Positions 1-11,177 of a stretch of 64,000 nt of DNA are shown in pieces. Origin of the DNA: Coptis chinensis (Eukaryota > Streptophyta > Magnoliopsida > Ranunculales > Ranunculaceae). Made by a program: the position numbers and the translations under genes. Under the pieces are notes generated by a model that saw only the letters and a program-made list of their open reading frames with translations, was not told the origin of the DNA and ran no database searches. The stretch's first letter is position 1, and every line of letters starts with the position of its first letter. The stretch is from assembly GCA_015680905.1 (NCBI GenBank), contig CM027377.1:29226501-29290500 (forward strand). The letters are read 5' to 3'.

Positions 1-2243
1 GATACCCTTTGGCAATGGAGCCCTCTGGTTTACTCTTATTATGAACATACTTCTTCAAGGTGTATAGGTACCTGAATAAATATAAAAGATGACAAAATTT
101 AAGTTCAAATTTTAACAAAATACAAACAAAAGTAACCATTACTATTATCTTTGCTTACTGACCTTTCGATTGGGTACATCCATCGATAGTACACTAGTCC
201 AGCGAGCTTAGCTAGCTTGACCAGCTAAATGAATAGGCAAGTGCACCATAACATCAAAAAATGATGGAGGAAATATCATTTCCATTTTGCATAGTGTGAT
301 AGCAATCTGGTACTCAAGATGTTCCAACTCTACAACCCATAATACTTTTGAACACAATTGCTTGTAGAAATTAGAGAGCTCAACAAGAACTAATGTAACT
401 TCCTTAGGTAAGAATCCACGTATTGCAACTGGAAGCAGTTGCTGCACTAGAACATGCCAATCTTGCCTTTTTAGGCCAGGTATTTTGCATTCTTTCACTT
501 GAACACGACGTGATATATTTGATGAAAAATTATCGGGAACTTTAATACCTTTCAAGAATTGACAAAGCTTCCTCTTCTCAGTCAAGGACAAGGTAACGGG
601 TGCAGGGGGATATAGTATTTGTTACCCTCTTTATCTATCGGATGAAGTGACTTTCGCATACCCATTAACACCAAATCTTGTCTTGACTTCAGGTTATCTT
701 TTGATTTCTTCTCTAAATTCAGCAATGTCCTAAGCCAACTTTCACTGTTGTTCTTTTCAATGTGCATGACATCTAGATTATGGAGTAAACGAAGGTATTT
801 CCAATATGGGAGATCAAAAAATACACTAATTTTCTTCCAATTATGTGGTAGAGAATTATCCTCTCGACTTCTCTTTTGTCCAACCTTATCACAATTCACC
901 TTACCAAATGTGATTTGGTCGAATCTATCTAATTGAGTAAGTACATCACTTCCAGTAAAGGGGCTTGGGGCCACTCCCATTTATATCTTGTTATCAAAAG
1001 AACTCTTATTCTTTCGATAGATATCTATGATCAAGTGGCAGGAATTTACGACTTTCCATATAATAGAACTTTTTCCCATTTTGCAACCATTTTGAGCAAG
1101 TCTTCTCATGGCAAAAGGGATAGGCAAGGTGTCCTTTAGTGCTCCATCCGGACAAATTAGCAAATACTAGGAAGTCATTAATAGTCCACAAGACAGCTGC
1201 ATGCATTTTAAAATTCTATTTTGAAGAGGCATCGTACGTCTCAACTCCCTTCTCCCACAACTCCTTTAACTCATCAATTAATGGCTGCAAGTACACGTCA
1301 ATGTTATTTCCAAGACTGCTAGGGCCAGGAATTAGCAATGACATGATGAGAAAAGGTTGTTCCATACACATCCAAGGCGGCAGATTATACGGAACTAGAA
1401 TAATGGGCCAAGTGCTATGAATAGAACTAAGACTACCAAAAGGATTGAAGCCATCACTAGTCATTCCGAGTCTGACATTGCGAGATTATAAACCAAATGA
1501 AGGACATCTTTGGTCTAAGCTTGTCCATTCCTTGGAGTCAGCTGGATGCCTCAAAGCACCATCTTTCGTACGATCATCAGCATGCCATCTCATATCTTTA
1601 GAAGTTTTTTAGCACATAAATAATCTTTGGAGTCTTGGCTTTATAGGAAAGTATCGCAAAACCTTAGCAGCTTTTTTCTTAGGTTTTGCAGATGAACTAA
1701 CTCTATTTTCTGTACACTCCAATGAAGTCATGATCCATCTTGACTCACCACATACATCACAGTTATCCTTGTCCAAGACTGGTTTATTATCCTTCCAATA
1801 CAACATACAATCATTTGGACATGCGTCTATCTTAATGCACTCCATCCCAAGATCCCGAAGTTGTTTTTTATTTATTTATAATGATTCTTGGGCATATTGA
1901 TGTCATTTGGAAGTGAATCATTTAATACCTCAAGGAACATGTCGAACGAATGATTACTCCAGCCGTTAAGACACTTAACATGAAGCAAACATACTAGAAA
2001 AGACAATTTTGAACTCTTAGTACAGCCAGGGTACAATGGTGTATCCGCTTCCTTCAACAACTTGTAAAACTTATGTGCTTCTTCATTTGGCTCATCCGTT
2101 CGAGTATCACTGGAACTAGACTCATTTGTATTCGAACTAGGTGGTATGTCATTGTCTATACCAACCATGTTCTGAAATCCTAATGCATCTTGCAACATTG
2201 TATGCATATCATCACCCTGATTAGACTCGGTATTCACCTCCAC
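1..2243 (-). pseudogene. CACTA TNPD-type transposase, broken
   Basis: Read from 2243 downward, the translations follow the order of plant CACTA transposases. First comes an acidic N-terminal region with KFYKLLKEADTPLYPGC, then the zinc-ribbon-like CPNDCMLYW and CDVCGESRW block (about 1845-1720). Next is the Transposase_21 core (WPIILVPYNLPPWMCM near 1400; HNLDVMHIEKN near 770) and a DUF4218 region (about 591-1) ending in VYYRWMYPIER and RPEGSIAKGY. The pieces lie in different frames and are separated by stops, so several frameshifts have accumulated and it cannot make the full protein. Family members are usually 700-1000 residues or more. The protein would cut and paste the element by binding its subterminal repeats. 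A short intron may separate the YPIER and YLYTLK segments near position 70-160. Confidence 0.8.
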
Positions 2244-3501
2244 ACTCTCCCCATGCTTTGTTCAACAAACATAACTCCGTAGTATTCCACGATTCTTTAA
2301 TTTATATGTCATTCCACTATATGTTTAGACAATAGCATTAGATTAAGGTATCCTACACATGGGCAGTAAATCTCACCACCAAGTTCCTTAATTCAATTAG
2401 TTCAAGCAAACTCGATAAATTTCTCGCAACCAAGTATATACTTACGACTACATCTTCCTAGAGTCGGATCCATCCAACTTTTATCTATTTAAAAACTGAA
2501 CTACAACTACATAAAAAAATAAAAAATAAATAAAAAATCTTATTCAGCAAGAATATCATATCCTACATCAAGTTCAAAAATTAAAATATTAACTAACATA
2601 TCCTAACATAACATAGGAGAACCAATAAAAAAAAAAAAAAAAAAAAAAAAAGACTAAGTGACAAGGATTAACTGTTCAAATGTGGGATTTACCACCAAAT
2701 ATTGGTCTCACATGGAAAAAAACAATAGCCATGAAAACATAGCGTACTAGAACTCAATACGAGGAAAGCTAAAGCTTTAAACTTGAAAAGTCGAACTTTT
2801 TATCCAAAAATAACGTAAATTGGATTAGAACCTCATATATATATACAATATTCTAACACTAGAAAAGTCGAATAAATTGATCAAATATCCTTATGATATT
2901 TGGATTTAAATAAAATAATGAACGACTTCAAATAACAAAAAAAATATATGATTTCTTAAACAAATCTCTAACATAAAACGCCGGGAAGAAAATGATGGAT
3001 TACCCGAAGGTAAAAGCAGCGATGGAAAAGGAGGCGAAGCAATGAAGAAGAAGGCGGCAATTAACGGTGAAGAAGAAGGCAACAACTGAAATGCGACCCG
3101 ATGAAAAATATTTGGGTTTTCTGTTTCTTCTTTTTCTTTTTGTTATTTGAGATTCAATTTTCACCAAAATAAACGAAGGAAACAGCCTGCAGGAACACTA
3201 ACATCTATTTTCTACCTTTTTTTTTAATGAAAATAATTATTTAATGTTTTAAATAGCTTTTTTGTCGCCATCAACGCCAAACACTTACTTAAAAGCCACG
3301 CATAAAACTTGTTTGCTACGAAAGGTGTTAAAGCCACGACCACATTGAAACGGTTACAAAAAATGCACCTTTTGCTACGAAAGGATAAACACAAGGCAAA
3401 AAGGTACTTCTTGCCACATATTTGGTTTGTCGTGGCAACAAGTAAGATATAGCCACCAAATCCAAAATTTCGGAGGCTAAAAGCCATTTTTTTGGTAGTG
3501 A
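1..3501 (-). mobile_element. CACTA (En/Spm) DNA transposon, 5' part, cut by window edge
   Basis: On the minus strand the element begins at 3501 with the terminus CACTACCAAAAAAATGGC, the signature end of CACTA elements. Subterminal repeats follow: the motif TTTGCTACGAAAGG (on +) occurs near 3310 and 3372. A decayed transposase follows at 2243-1 and runs out of the window, so the 3' terminus and the 3 bp target duplication cannot be checked. About 1 kb of AT-rich leader (2244-3200) with a poly-A run near 2629-2651 separates terminus and coding region. The family assignment rests on both the terminus and the protein similarity. Confidence 0.85.
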
Positions 3502-3909
3502 TATATGGGCGTTTTGGTCAAAAACTTGTAAATGTGAATGGTATAATTAAATTTTAAGCAGGCAAGCAGCACTAATCATTTTGAGTTTCAGCTTAAAATT
3601 CCAAGATCAATTTAAATATAACAATTAATAATCACACAACAAATACATGGTGTTTTCCTAATTTCAAATTTTAATCAAATTGATATAATATAACGATAGA
3701 ATAACAAAACCAAATAATATGACTATAAACACCAAAGATTCCAAAAGCACATATACTTCATTTGGTTGCTGCCAACTAATAGTTTCAATTTTTTTTTTGG
3801 ATATTTATCTCTTTCCAGTTTTGATTTAGTCATCACATCAAATCCTTGGCTATTTATTCCAAGTACGTAGACCTAACAAACTCTACCATCGTCCAAAAGA
3901 AGTCAAGGT

Positions 3910-4366
3910 ATGGATACTGGTCTCAACAAAACTTACCCCCCTCCTTGCGATTAGTCTGTTCTTATCATTGCAGTGTTCAACTGTCTCAGGCTTCATTTGG
4001 CATGCGAATGTATATCTAAAGAATGATATAGCTGAGAATATTACATTGCATGCTCATTGCAAATCTGCTGACAATGATCTTGGCCCGAGAATTCTTTCTT
4101 ACGGGCAATCATTTGACTGGTCGTTTAGCATTAATTTTTTTCGAACAACGCTCTTCTGGTGTAACTTGTCGTACCTAGCGGACTCCGAAGGCGGTGTGGT
4201 ATCTGGGAGTGGTGATATATTTAGATTTAAACAACTAAAAGGTTGTGTGGACAATTTTGATTGTTATAGGGCAGCAAGAAAAGATGGGGTGCATGCGTAC
4301 AAATTCGGTCCGCAACAAGAAGATTATATATTGTTTGCATGGAATAAAGGGGAGCACTTAGTCTAA
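3910..4366 (+). pseudogene. S-protein homologue (self-incompatibility protein S1 family), signal peptide destroyed
   Basis: The sequence is closely similar to the intact gene at 55123-55590. The original ATG (3910) is still there, but about 17 bases of the signal-peptide region are missing relative to that paralogue. The frame therefore shifts and hits a stop at 3952-3954. The rest of the domain is open from 3968: NITLHAHCKSADNDLG, FFRTTLFWCNLSY, SGSGDIFRFKQLKGC, YRAARKDGVHAYKF. The C-terminus also differs: a deletion fused the coding region to former 3' UTR, so the tail WNKGEHLV reads through an AATAAA (4343-4348) that corresponds to the paralogue's poly(A) signal. SPH proteins are normally secreted. 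A product begun at Met 3968 would lack a signal peptide, so I call this a pseudogene, though a cytosolic 132-residue protein cannot be excluded. Confidence 0.85.
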
Positions 4367-4799
4367 AGTCTTCTCAACTCCTTTACAATAAATGGAGCGT
4401 CGAATTTTTAGTCTTTTCTTTTTCTTCCCCTTTGCACGTATTTGATATGTGAGCAGGAGAATAGATTTTGCATAATTTTTGGCAACCACTATTTTCTTGC
4501 GTTTTTTTTACCACTATTTTTCTAGCCAATTAAGCGTGCAAAATTCTCTTGATCCGTTTAAAAGACGTCACAATATAATGGAGTTCTATCAGAACACCCA
4601 AATCTTCACATGTTTAAATCAAAGCATTTCCTCATTATTGACACCGGCGTCATACTGAAGTTTGCTCTGACCCTTAAAGGGCAATACATATTGTAATAGA
4701 GCTAGAGGATGTACAGGCGGTATTGTTGTAGTAGAGCTTGTTGCTAATGATGTCTAAGGTAAGGTTTATATGAGGCTCTAATGGCAGAGCCTAAGCCTA

Positions 4800-4851
<52 letters not shown>

Positions 4852-5426
4852 TCAACAATACCAACAATATTTTAGTATTCTCCTACTTCTTTAACGTTAG
4901 ATCGATTTTGGGAAAGAGGGATTATGCCACTTATTCTATTTGACGGATTTAACTATTTAGGTAATAATAGATATATTTCACAAGGACTCCTTTTAGAAGA
5001 ACTTTTTTTTTTTGTTTAAAGAGTTGAAGACCTTGCTAAAAAAAAGATTTGTAATGGCGGGTCATGAAACAGGTTTAACAACGTTTTTTCATTAAATAAA
5101 CAACCATCATTATAAAACCCGTCATAAAAGTTAGAAATTAACAAAAAATAAAAAATCATCGTAATTTTGATGACGGTTCTGGAGAAACTGACATAAAAGC
5201 CCGAATTTAATATGACATAAGCTCATTTCTAAACGTCATAACTGAATGCATTTGCGTGACACATTTTACTTAACCGTTATAGTTGTATTAGAAAAAGCAT
5301 CAAAAAATAAACCTGTGTTTATGACAGTTTCTATGTAAGCATCACCTTGACCAAAAAAAGCGTCCAGAAATTAGCACTAAAAAGTAAAAACTGTCAAAAA
5401 TATGTGTAAAGACAATTCTTTGGAAA
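4367..5426. other. AT-rich intergenic DNA; duplicated SPH 3' flank
   Basis: The stretch up to about 4680 is alignable with the 3' flank of the SPH gene at 55.7-56.15 kb (shared blocks such as GGCAACCACTATT and TGTTTAAAAG(A/C)), so the duplication included flanking DNA. From 5035 to 5410 there are repeated ATGACGG/CGTCATAA motifs resembling the subterminal repeats of a small non-autonomous DNA transposon, but I could not find matched ends. No gene is seen. Confidence 0.4.
4800..4851. repeat. Homopolymer inverted repeat, about T28 then A24
   Basis: A run of about 28 T is followed directly by about 24 A, a perfect self-complementary stretch. It could be two poly(A) tails from retroelements inserted head to head, or slippage or an assembly artefact. 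Nothing recognisable as a LINE or SINE lies on either side. Confidence 0.8.
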
Positions 5427-5697
5427 TAGGGCAGGGAATCAGGTCGGGTAGACCCAAATTCGACCCGACCTGATTACCGAATATATCAAGTTCGGGTCAA
5501 TTTTCATATCCGTTCCGTTTATGTATTCGAGTCGGATTCGAATTTGGGTATGTCAGATTCGGATATAACTTTTAGGCTTTTTTTATTTATTTTTAGTGTT
5601 ATCCGATCGGGTTATTTGGGTTCGGATTTTAAATTTCGGATATAATCGGGTTCGGATACTATGAAATTATTCGGATTCAAATATATATCTGCCTCTA
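5427..5697. mobile_element. hAT-type MITE, 271 bp
   Basis: Ends are TAGGGCAGGGA on the left and, read inward from the right, TAGAGGCAGATA. They are flanked by an 8 bp target duplication, TTTGGAAA (5419-5426) against TTTGGAAG (5698-5705), one mismatch. The interior is built of GGGTTCGGAT and GACCCGACC words, typical of the short GGTCGGG-rich hAT relatives of plants. It has no coding capacity. Confidence 0.75.
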
Positions 5698-6181
5698 TTT
5701 GGAAGCCATCATAACCCTTTTTTTTTTCTCACTCTCCCTTTTTCCACACCCCTAGTAAATCTAAAATTCTTATAAATTTGAAGTTCCTGTAAACCAATAA
5801 TGCATTCATACACCTAACTCAACTCCATTATAGAAACTATAATCATACTTTTATTACCAGCATCAATCATTCCAAGAATTTGTTCATATTACATGATTTA
5901 TTCACAAAGAAAAAAATTAAATAACTCAAACACTTTATTCAAAATCAAGTCTCATAATCCAACAATAGTGCAATTTAAATAACCCCTCCAACAAATTACT
6001 AATCAACCGATGAAACCAATCGATCTCAAAGAAACGTAATCGAGCTACCATGCTAACTCTTTCCTCCATCGAAGCTCGCTTATAACCTAAACAACAATAT
6101 AAAGAAAAAAGTGTTAGTTTGTTGAAGTAAACTAAAAATATATACACAATATTAAAAAAATACACAAACAATGCTAACTAG

Positions 6182-7138
6182 TGTTATCAAAGTCATACGA
6201 TTCTCGACTTGAATCGTACGACTCAAGTCGAGTCGTAATTCAATAGATCAGAATCATACCAGTAAATCGTTAATGACAGGAATCGTTAAAAAATCGGGAT
6301 TCGAATTGCAAAATCGTAGGAATCGGAAATAATAACGATTTCTTCGATTTAAAAAAACAACAACAGGTACACATCAAGAAAAGAAGAAAAAGAAAAAGAA
6401 AAAAGAAGATAGAAAGAAATCAAAGAACTTACCAGATACGTTTTCATACACTTCTTTTTCTTCTACTACTTCTAATTCTTCTTATTCTTCTTCTATTCTC
6501 CATTTTTTTTGTCTGGTCTCCTCCTTCTCAATTTTTTTTTTCTTACAAAGGGTTCTATGGGTTATATACTTGCATGAACCTGGGTTAGGTCCAACCCAAC
6601 CTAATAAGACCTGGGTCCAACCTAATAAGACCTGGGTCAGGTCCATATAACTTAACCCCATATTATATTCCAAAAATTAGACCAATTTCACCCATTTTCA
6701 ACGAAATTTTAATATTTTTTCATAAATTTCAACTATTATGTCTCCATTCCACACATATATAATATTTTTCAGAGTATTATAAATGTGGAATGATATATTC
6801 TTTTGGCTTCAATAGCATTACAACACTAGTTTCAATAACACATAAATTCTCTTTGTTGAAATAAACTATCTTTGTTGTTGATGATTTGATGGAATGGTCT
6901 CTGTGTGTCTATATCCATTGTGAATGATGGAAGAACTATTCTCTAACTCTTCAAGTGTTGTACAAATAAGAAAAAACAAGTGATTCGTAGTTTTCTTATA
7001 GTATATTCATATATATAAAAAATTTACAACCCCTATATATATTATGGCTTGAATCTTACGATTTACGACTCAATACGATTTACGATTCAGTAAAAATGAA
7101 AAACGATTCTCATTTCGATTCAAGAGTTGAAAACATTG
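6182..7138. mobile_element. Non-autonomous MULE-like element with 11 bp target duplication
   Basis: The exact 11-mer ATGCTAACTAG occurs at 6171-6181 and again at 7139-7149. The enclosed ends are imperfectly inverted: the left reads TGTTATCAAAGTC...CTTGAATCG, the right read inward CAATGTTTTCAACTCTTGAATCG. A 9-11 bp duplication and this end type fit Mutator-like elements. The subterminal parts are rich in ACGATT/AATCGT words. The interior holds a polypurine tract (6370-6430), a 22 bp direct repeat containing AATAAGACCTGGGTC (6600-6645) and a small hairpin of CATTCCACA/TGTGGAATG (about 6745-6793). No transposase is encoded. Confidence 0.7.
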
Positions 7139-7469
7139 ATGCTAACTAGCACAATAAATCAATAACTACTAAACAAAAAAGATACAATCAACTATGACAG
7201 GGAATCGGTTGCATTAGGAGAACGGCACATCATCTTCAATCAAATTGAACTATTGCACCAGATCAATAAATTAAAACTCTTGCCAAAGCAAATCCTCATT
7301 CAAATAACTTTATAGACATTCATTATATATGCACAAGTAAGAAGTAGTACATTCAAAAGTGTATCATTTGTGGGGCAGTATCTACTTCAGTTTCAGACCA
7401 TCATTTGACATAAAATTCAGTACACAAACATACTTCAAATTGTGCCAAGAAACCAGTCTACATAATGAG

Positions 7470-7666
7470 GTCTGGGGTGGCCTGTTGAGGGCCTTAGAGT
7501 GGTCTAGGGTGACTAGATGTCGCCAGCAGTGGTCTAGGGTGACTGGATGTGACCAGCAGTGGCCTAAGGTGAGTGAATGTGGCCTGCAGTGGCCAGTTGA
7601 GGGACCCTGGAGTGGTCTGTTATGGCCTGCAGATGGTCAAGTGGGGCTGGTGGAGGGCTTGGTCTG
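7470..7666. repeat. GC-richer minisatellite (GTGGTCTAGGGTGACTGGATGT-like units)
   Basis: About 30 bp units built on AGTGGTCTAGGGTGAC are repeated three to four times and pass into a GGGACCCTGGAGTGG / GGGGCTGGTGGAGGGCTTGG segment. The last ~80 bp recur almost unchanged at 8331-8422. The long open frame here is a by-product of the repeat and is not taken as a gene. Confidence 0.75.
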
Positions 7667-8330
7667 GAAAAACTTTAATTCCAACCTCCTTGAGTTCACA
7701 AAGTGAGAGGCAGCACCACCATAACTTTATGCAGCCAAATATCTGTGCTTCAATTCGATCCAAATATCTGTAAAGGATTTGCATATTGGTTAGCGCTCCA
7801 CTAACTTACATATTTGACTGACTTCTCTATTCTCATTACTTTTTTCCTGTCATCTTTATTTCCAGTAGTTTAAAGAACAACACACTTAGCAAACATGTTT
7901 AGAAGCTAGCTAGTTCTGATTGTTTCATACGATCTTTATTATGGATGTAGACCTGATCATAGGGTACATCCAATACCATTTTGAATGTCCTCTATAATAC
8001 AATATCTATATTCTATAACCCCTTCCAGCGTTTGCAAAAATAATCTACTCCAGCATTCCCACTGAAATCAGCAAACACGCCCATTCTAAACATATCATCT
8101 TATACAAATAATCCAAGAGAGGAAAAAGTAGAAACTCTAAACTACTGTCTAATCACTTTATCATCTTCCAAAATCTATCGTTATCGAGTGACGGTTGTAA
8201 AGGATCATCCTGTAGCACCCAAGTTGTCATTGGCCCAGTACAAGAAATTTGGACTGAAGGTAACCCTTAGCAGGAGTGGTATTCCAAGTATTGGCCAATG
8301 TGTTACATGGTGAAGTTTTCAGTTGAATGG

Positions 8331-8422
8331 ACTGGATGTGGCCAGTAGTGGCCTGTTGAGGGACCCTGGAGTGGCCTGTTTTGGCCTGCAGCTGGTCAGG
8401 TGGGGCTGGTGGAGGGCTTGGT
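8331..8422. repeat. Second copy of the 7.5 kb repeat segment
   Basis: It matches 7582-7663 with few differences, sharing GTTGAGGGACCCTGGAGTGG and GTGGGGCTGGTGGAGGGCTT in the same order. The copies lie about 750 bp apart in direct orientation. Confidence 0.75.
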
Positions 8423-8519
8423 GCATGGCTATGAACTTACTATACATGGTGCAGGACTTCCTAAACAATGTTTGCTATATCTAATACAATTACTACACAT
8501 TACACATCAGTACATATAC

Positions 8520-8804
8520 TCAAACATCTATAAAACGATATAGACAACAACTTACAATTTTTTCTGCCACCTCCCTCGTATCATCATCATAATATCGACC
8601 ATTCTTGTCTTGACACACAAAAAGCCACAAATTAGCTCTATCATCCTCATCAAATGAGCATTGGTTGCCTAAAGCCTGACAATCATAAATAAATTTCATA
8701 AAAATTACAGCAAAAGAGCAGCTATGGAAACAAGGTATGGGCTTCTGGCCTTCATTCAATCTTACAGGTGAAGGCATGAGCAGTGGTTGCCTAAAGCCTG
8801 ACAA
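8520..8804 (-). pseudogene. Possible transposase fragment (Transposase_24-like)
   Basis: A 94-codon open frame includes SFDEDDRANLWLFVCQDKNG and RYYDDDTREVAEKI. Its shape (RAxLW...KxGxxxxxxxxEVAEKI) resembles the C-terminal motif of plant Ptta/En/Spm Transposase_24 proteins. Only this one segment is visible and no termini are found. A 22 bp word containing TTGCCTAAAGCCTGACAATC is duplicated at about 8666 and 8784, so the segment has been rearranged. A host exon is the alternative; confidence is low. Confidence 0.3.
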
Positions 8805-11146
8805 TCGGAGCTTCGAGAGGTCTCCTTTAAAACAAACAATATCCAGACCAAGAGATATAGAATTTAATTCTTAGGGTTAGTCTATGACTTCCTTCTTTAC
8901 TGTTCTTTGAGTGTAATAAGGTCTCCTAGCTTCTTGAAGGTTCTAAGAGAGAAGCAAATATTTGAATCTATAGTAGTGCCTGTGTTCCCTTCAGAAATTG
9001 CCCAAGGTCAGTACGATTAAATGCTTAATCCTCGTACCACTAGTTCATAATAGGAACTCAAAGATCGATCAATCAACGCCAAACCTTCTATTTTGAATTT
9101 TCATAAGAAAAATTTACTCTCAGTCACAGTCAAAACAAAGCTGGACTTTGTGGCTCTCCAATTCCATCATCTAAAATAACATTTCCTACACAACACAACC
9201 TAGCAAACAAACAAAAAAAGAATAAAATGACTTTCAGAGATGAAGAAGAAGGAAATAAAGATCTTAGAAGGCCATTTTTACGTACTGGTAGTTGGTATAG
9301 AATGGGGTCAAGACAATCTAGTATGATGGACAGACTTGGTTCTTCTATGAAAATACTGGAGCTGTTCATTCTAGTACACAACTACACAAGAAGCAAATTA
9401 TCCCAAAAAGACATTCCACCCATTATATCCACACTTGCTAATTTATCCATCCCTTCTACCAATCCTATTTTCTGTCAGCACATTAAGGATTTCCCTACCA
9501 ACCTCAAAAGCCACTGCTATTATTTCTTTTTCATCATAACCACCAGTAATGTTATTTCTTTTTTCCAATATATGAAAAGGCAAAAAATTCCACACAACAA
9601 TAAAAGGATATGCAACAAGTCAGCAACAATAAAATTTCAGGCATGTAGTTGTAAAGAACTCAAGACACTTTATCCTAAATGGTGATTAATTAGACAAATG
9701 AAGATATCTATCACCGATAGTAATGAAGGTAATGACACAGACAGTGATGAAGGAAGCAGAAGTTGCTGAATAATCTACCTTGCCAAATACATCGTTAAAA
9801 CATAAATTATGTAGACTGCCTTTTCTCTCAATACTAAATAATCTACCTTGCAGAACAAATTTACCTGAGAAAACGAGTAACAAGTCCAAGGAAACAACCA
9901 TCAATACGTAACGGTTCTATTTTTTTCCGAGATGCAAAAAGGCAAAAGATACAGATAACAAAGAAAATAAAAGGCTATGTGAAATCGGATGAATCTACCA
10001 GTATAAAACTTTTAAGGGAATGCTAGAATGCAATAGATTTTTTTCCCACACTGTCAAAGTCAAGGACTGAAGAATGTAGCTTTAAGTCAGTATTCGAGTG
10101 TTACAGTGGAATGGTTTTGAAACTTCAGTATTCGAATGCAATATCAAATATTTATACAAACAATTTAAACTAAAAAAAGCTTAATTTCGATCTCAAATAG
10201 AATCCCTTCTCAGACTAGGCTAGCGTCAATCAACACCAGTTAAAGCAACGCAGTGAACGAGAAACCAATGATAAGAAGAAATTTTTTATTGTTGCCGATG
10301 GAAGGGGAAGAAACAGAAATCTACTATCTATATACTAAGAGTGACACTCGTCACACCCCGATTGTATCTCTCCGCACCCCGTGCAAGAAACTGTCTACAC
10401 ACCCTGTTTTAAGTTGGTCACACACCCCGTCGCCCCGTCACAACGGGATGTGTTAACTGTTCACACACAAGTTTTCGGTTTCTCACTGGATAACTTTTTG
10501 TCGAAGAAGAAGAAAGGAGTTGAGCTGGAAGAATAAGAAGAAGGGGTTGGAGTGAGGTAGAAGAAGGGGCTTTCTAAAAATCATGCGAGACGGAATGAAA
10601 CATTCTATTCCAAAAAAATACCCCACGACAAGGAATCCAACATCCGGTCCAAAGTTAACAACCACTATTTTCGGTGGAAGAGTTCACCTTGATTTTAAAT
10701 GAGGAAAATAGTCACCAGTTTTTCACCTCTACATTGAACACTCTTTTTTCACAAAAACCAGTGACTATAGTCACAAACCACCTGCATTGGGAATGCTCTT
10801 ATATTGATTAGCGTCATTTTGGTTAAATCTTTTTTATTTTAATTTATTTTTTTCAAACAATATCTTAGAATGAAATTTTGTATGTATGAGTGAAATCAAT
10901 TTTTGGGCTGAGGAATGTAGTATTTGAATGGTGATCTTTTAGTGTATATATAGCTCAGTTGAAGCCATTGACTTTCCCCTTTCAATTTTGGGTAAGGTTT
11001 TAGAGGGGAAAAATGAGCTACCACATAAGTAGTTTTGAAAATTTGAGCCAAGTTTTATAAACATGTGCTAAGTTGTTGCATTGATTTCCATAGTGTTTAT
11101 TTTGTAGTTTGATTTTGTTGGTTGAATGTCTGAGTAGAAAATGAGA
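8805..11146. other. Long stretch without a recognised gene
   Basis: I see no convincing coding sequence. At 10320 the word TCTACTATCTATATACTAA matches the first 19 bases of Helitron B (39400), preceded by A as in Helitrons. It is followed by GAGTGACACTCGTCACACCCCG (10339-10360), which also occurs inverted at the outer edge of the MULE at 24.46-24.49 kb. This may be a Helitron or MULE remnant, but no matching 3' end is found. The short frame at 10253-10456 lies across this junction and is not taken as a gene. Confidence 0.35.

Positions 11147-11177
<31 letters not shown>

Noticed and set aside
7359-7706. 115-codon plus-strand frame
   Set aside because: It lies over the minisatellite; the repeated WSRVTGC/QQW words come from the DNA repeat, and no protein family fits.
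9227-9685. 152-codon plus-strand frame
   Set aside because: Low-complexity composition, no recognisable domain, overlapped by an equally open minus frame.
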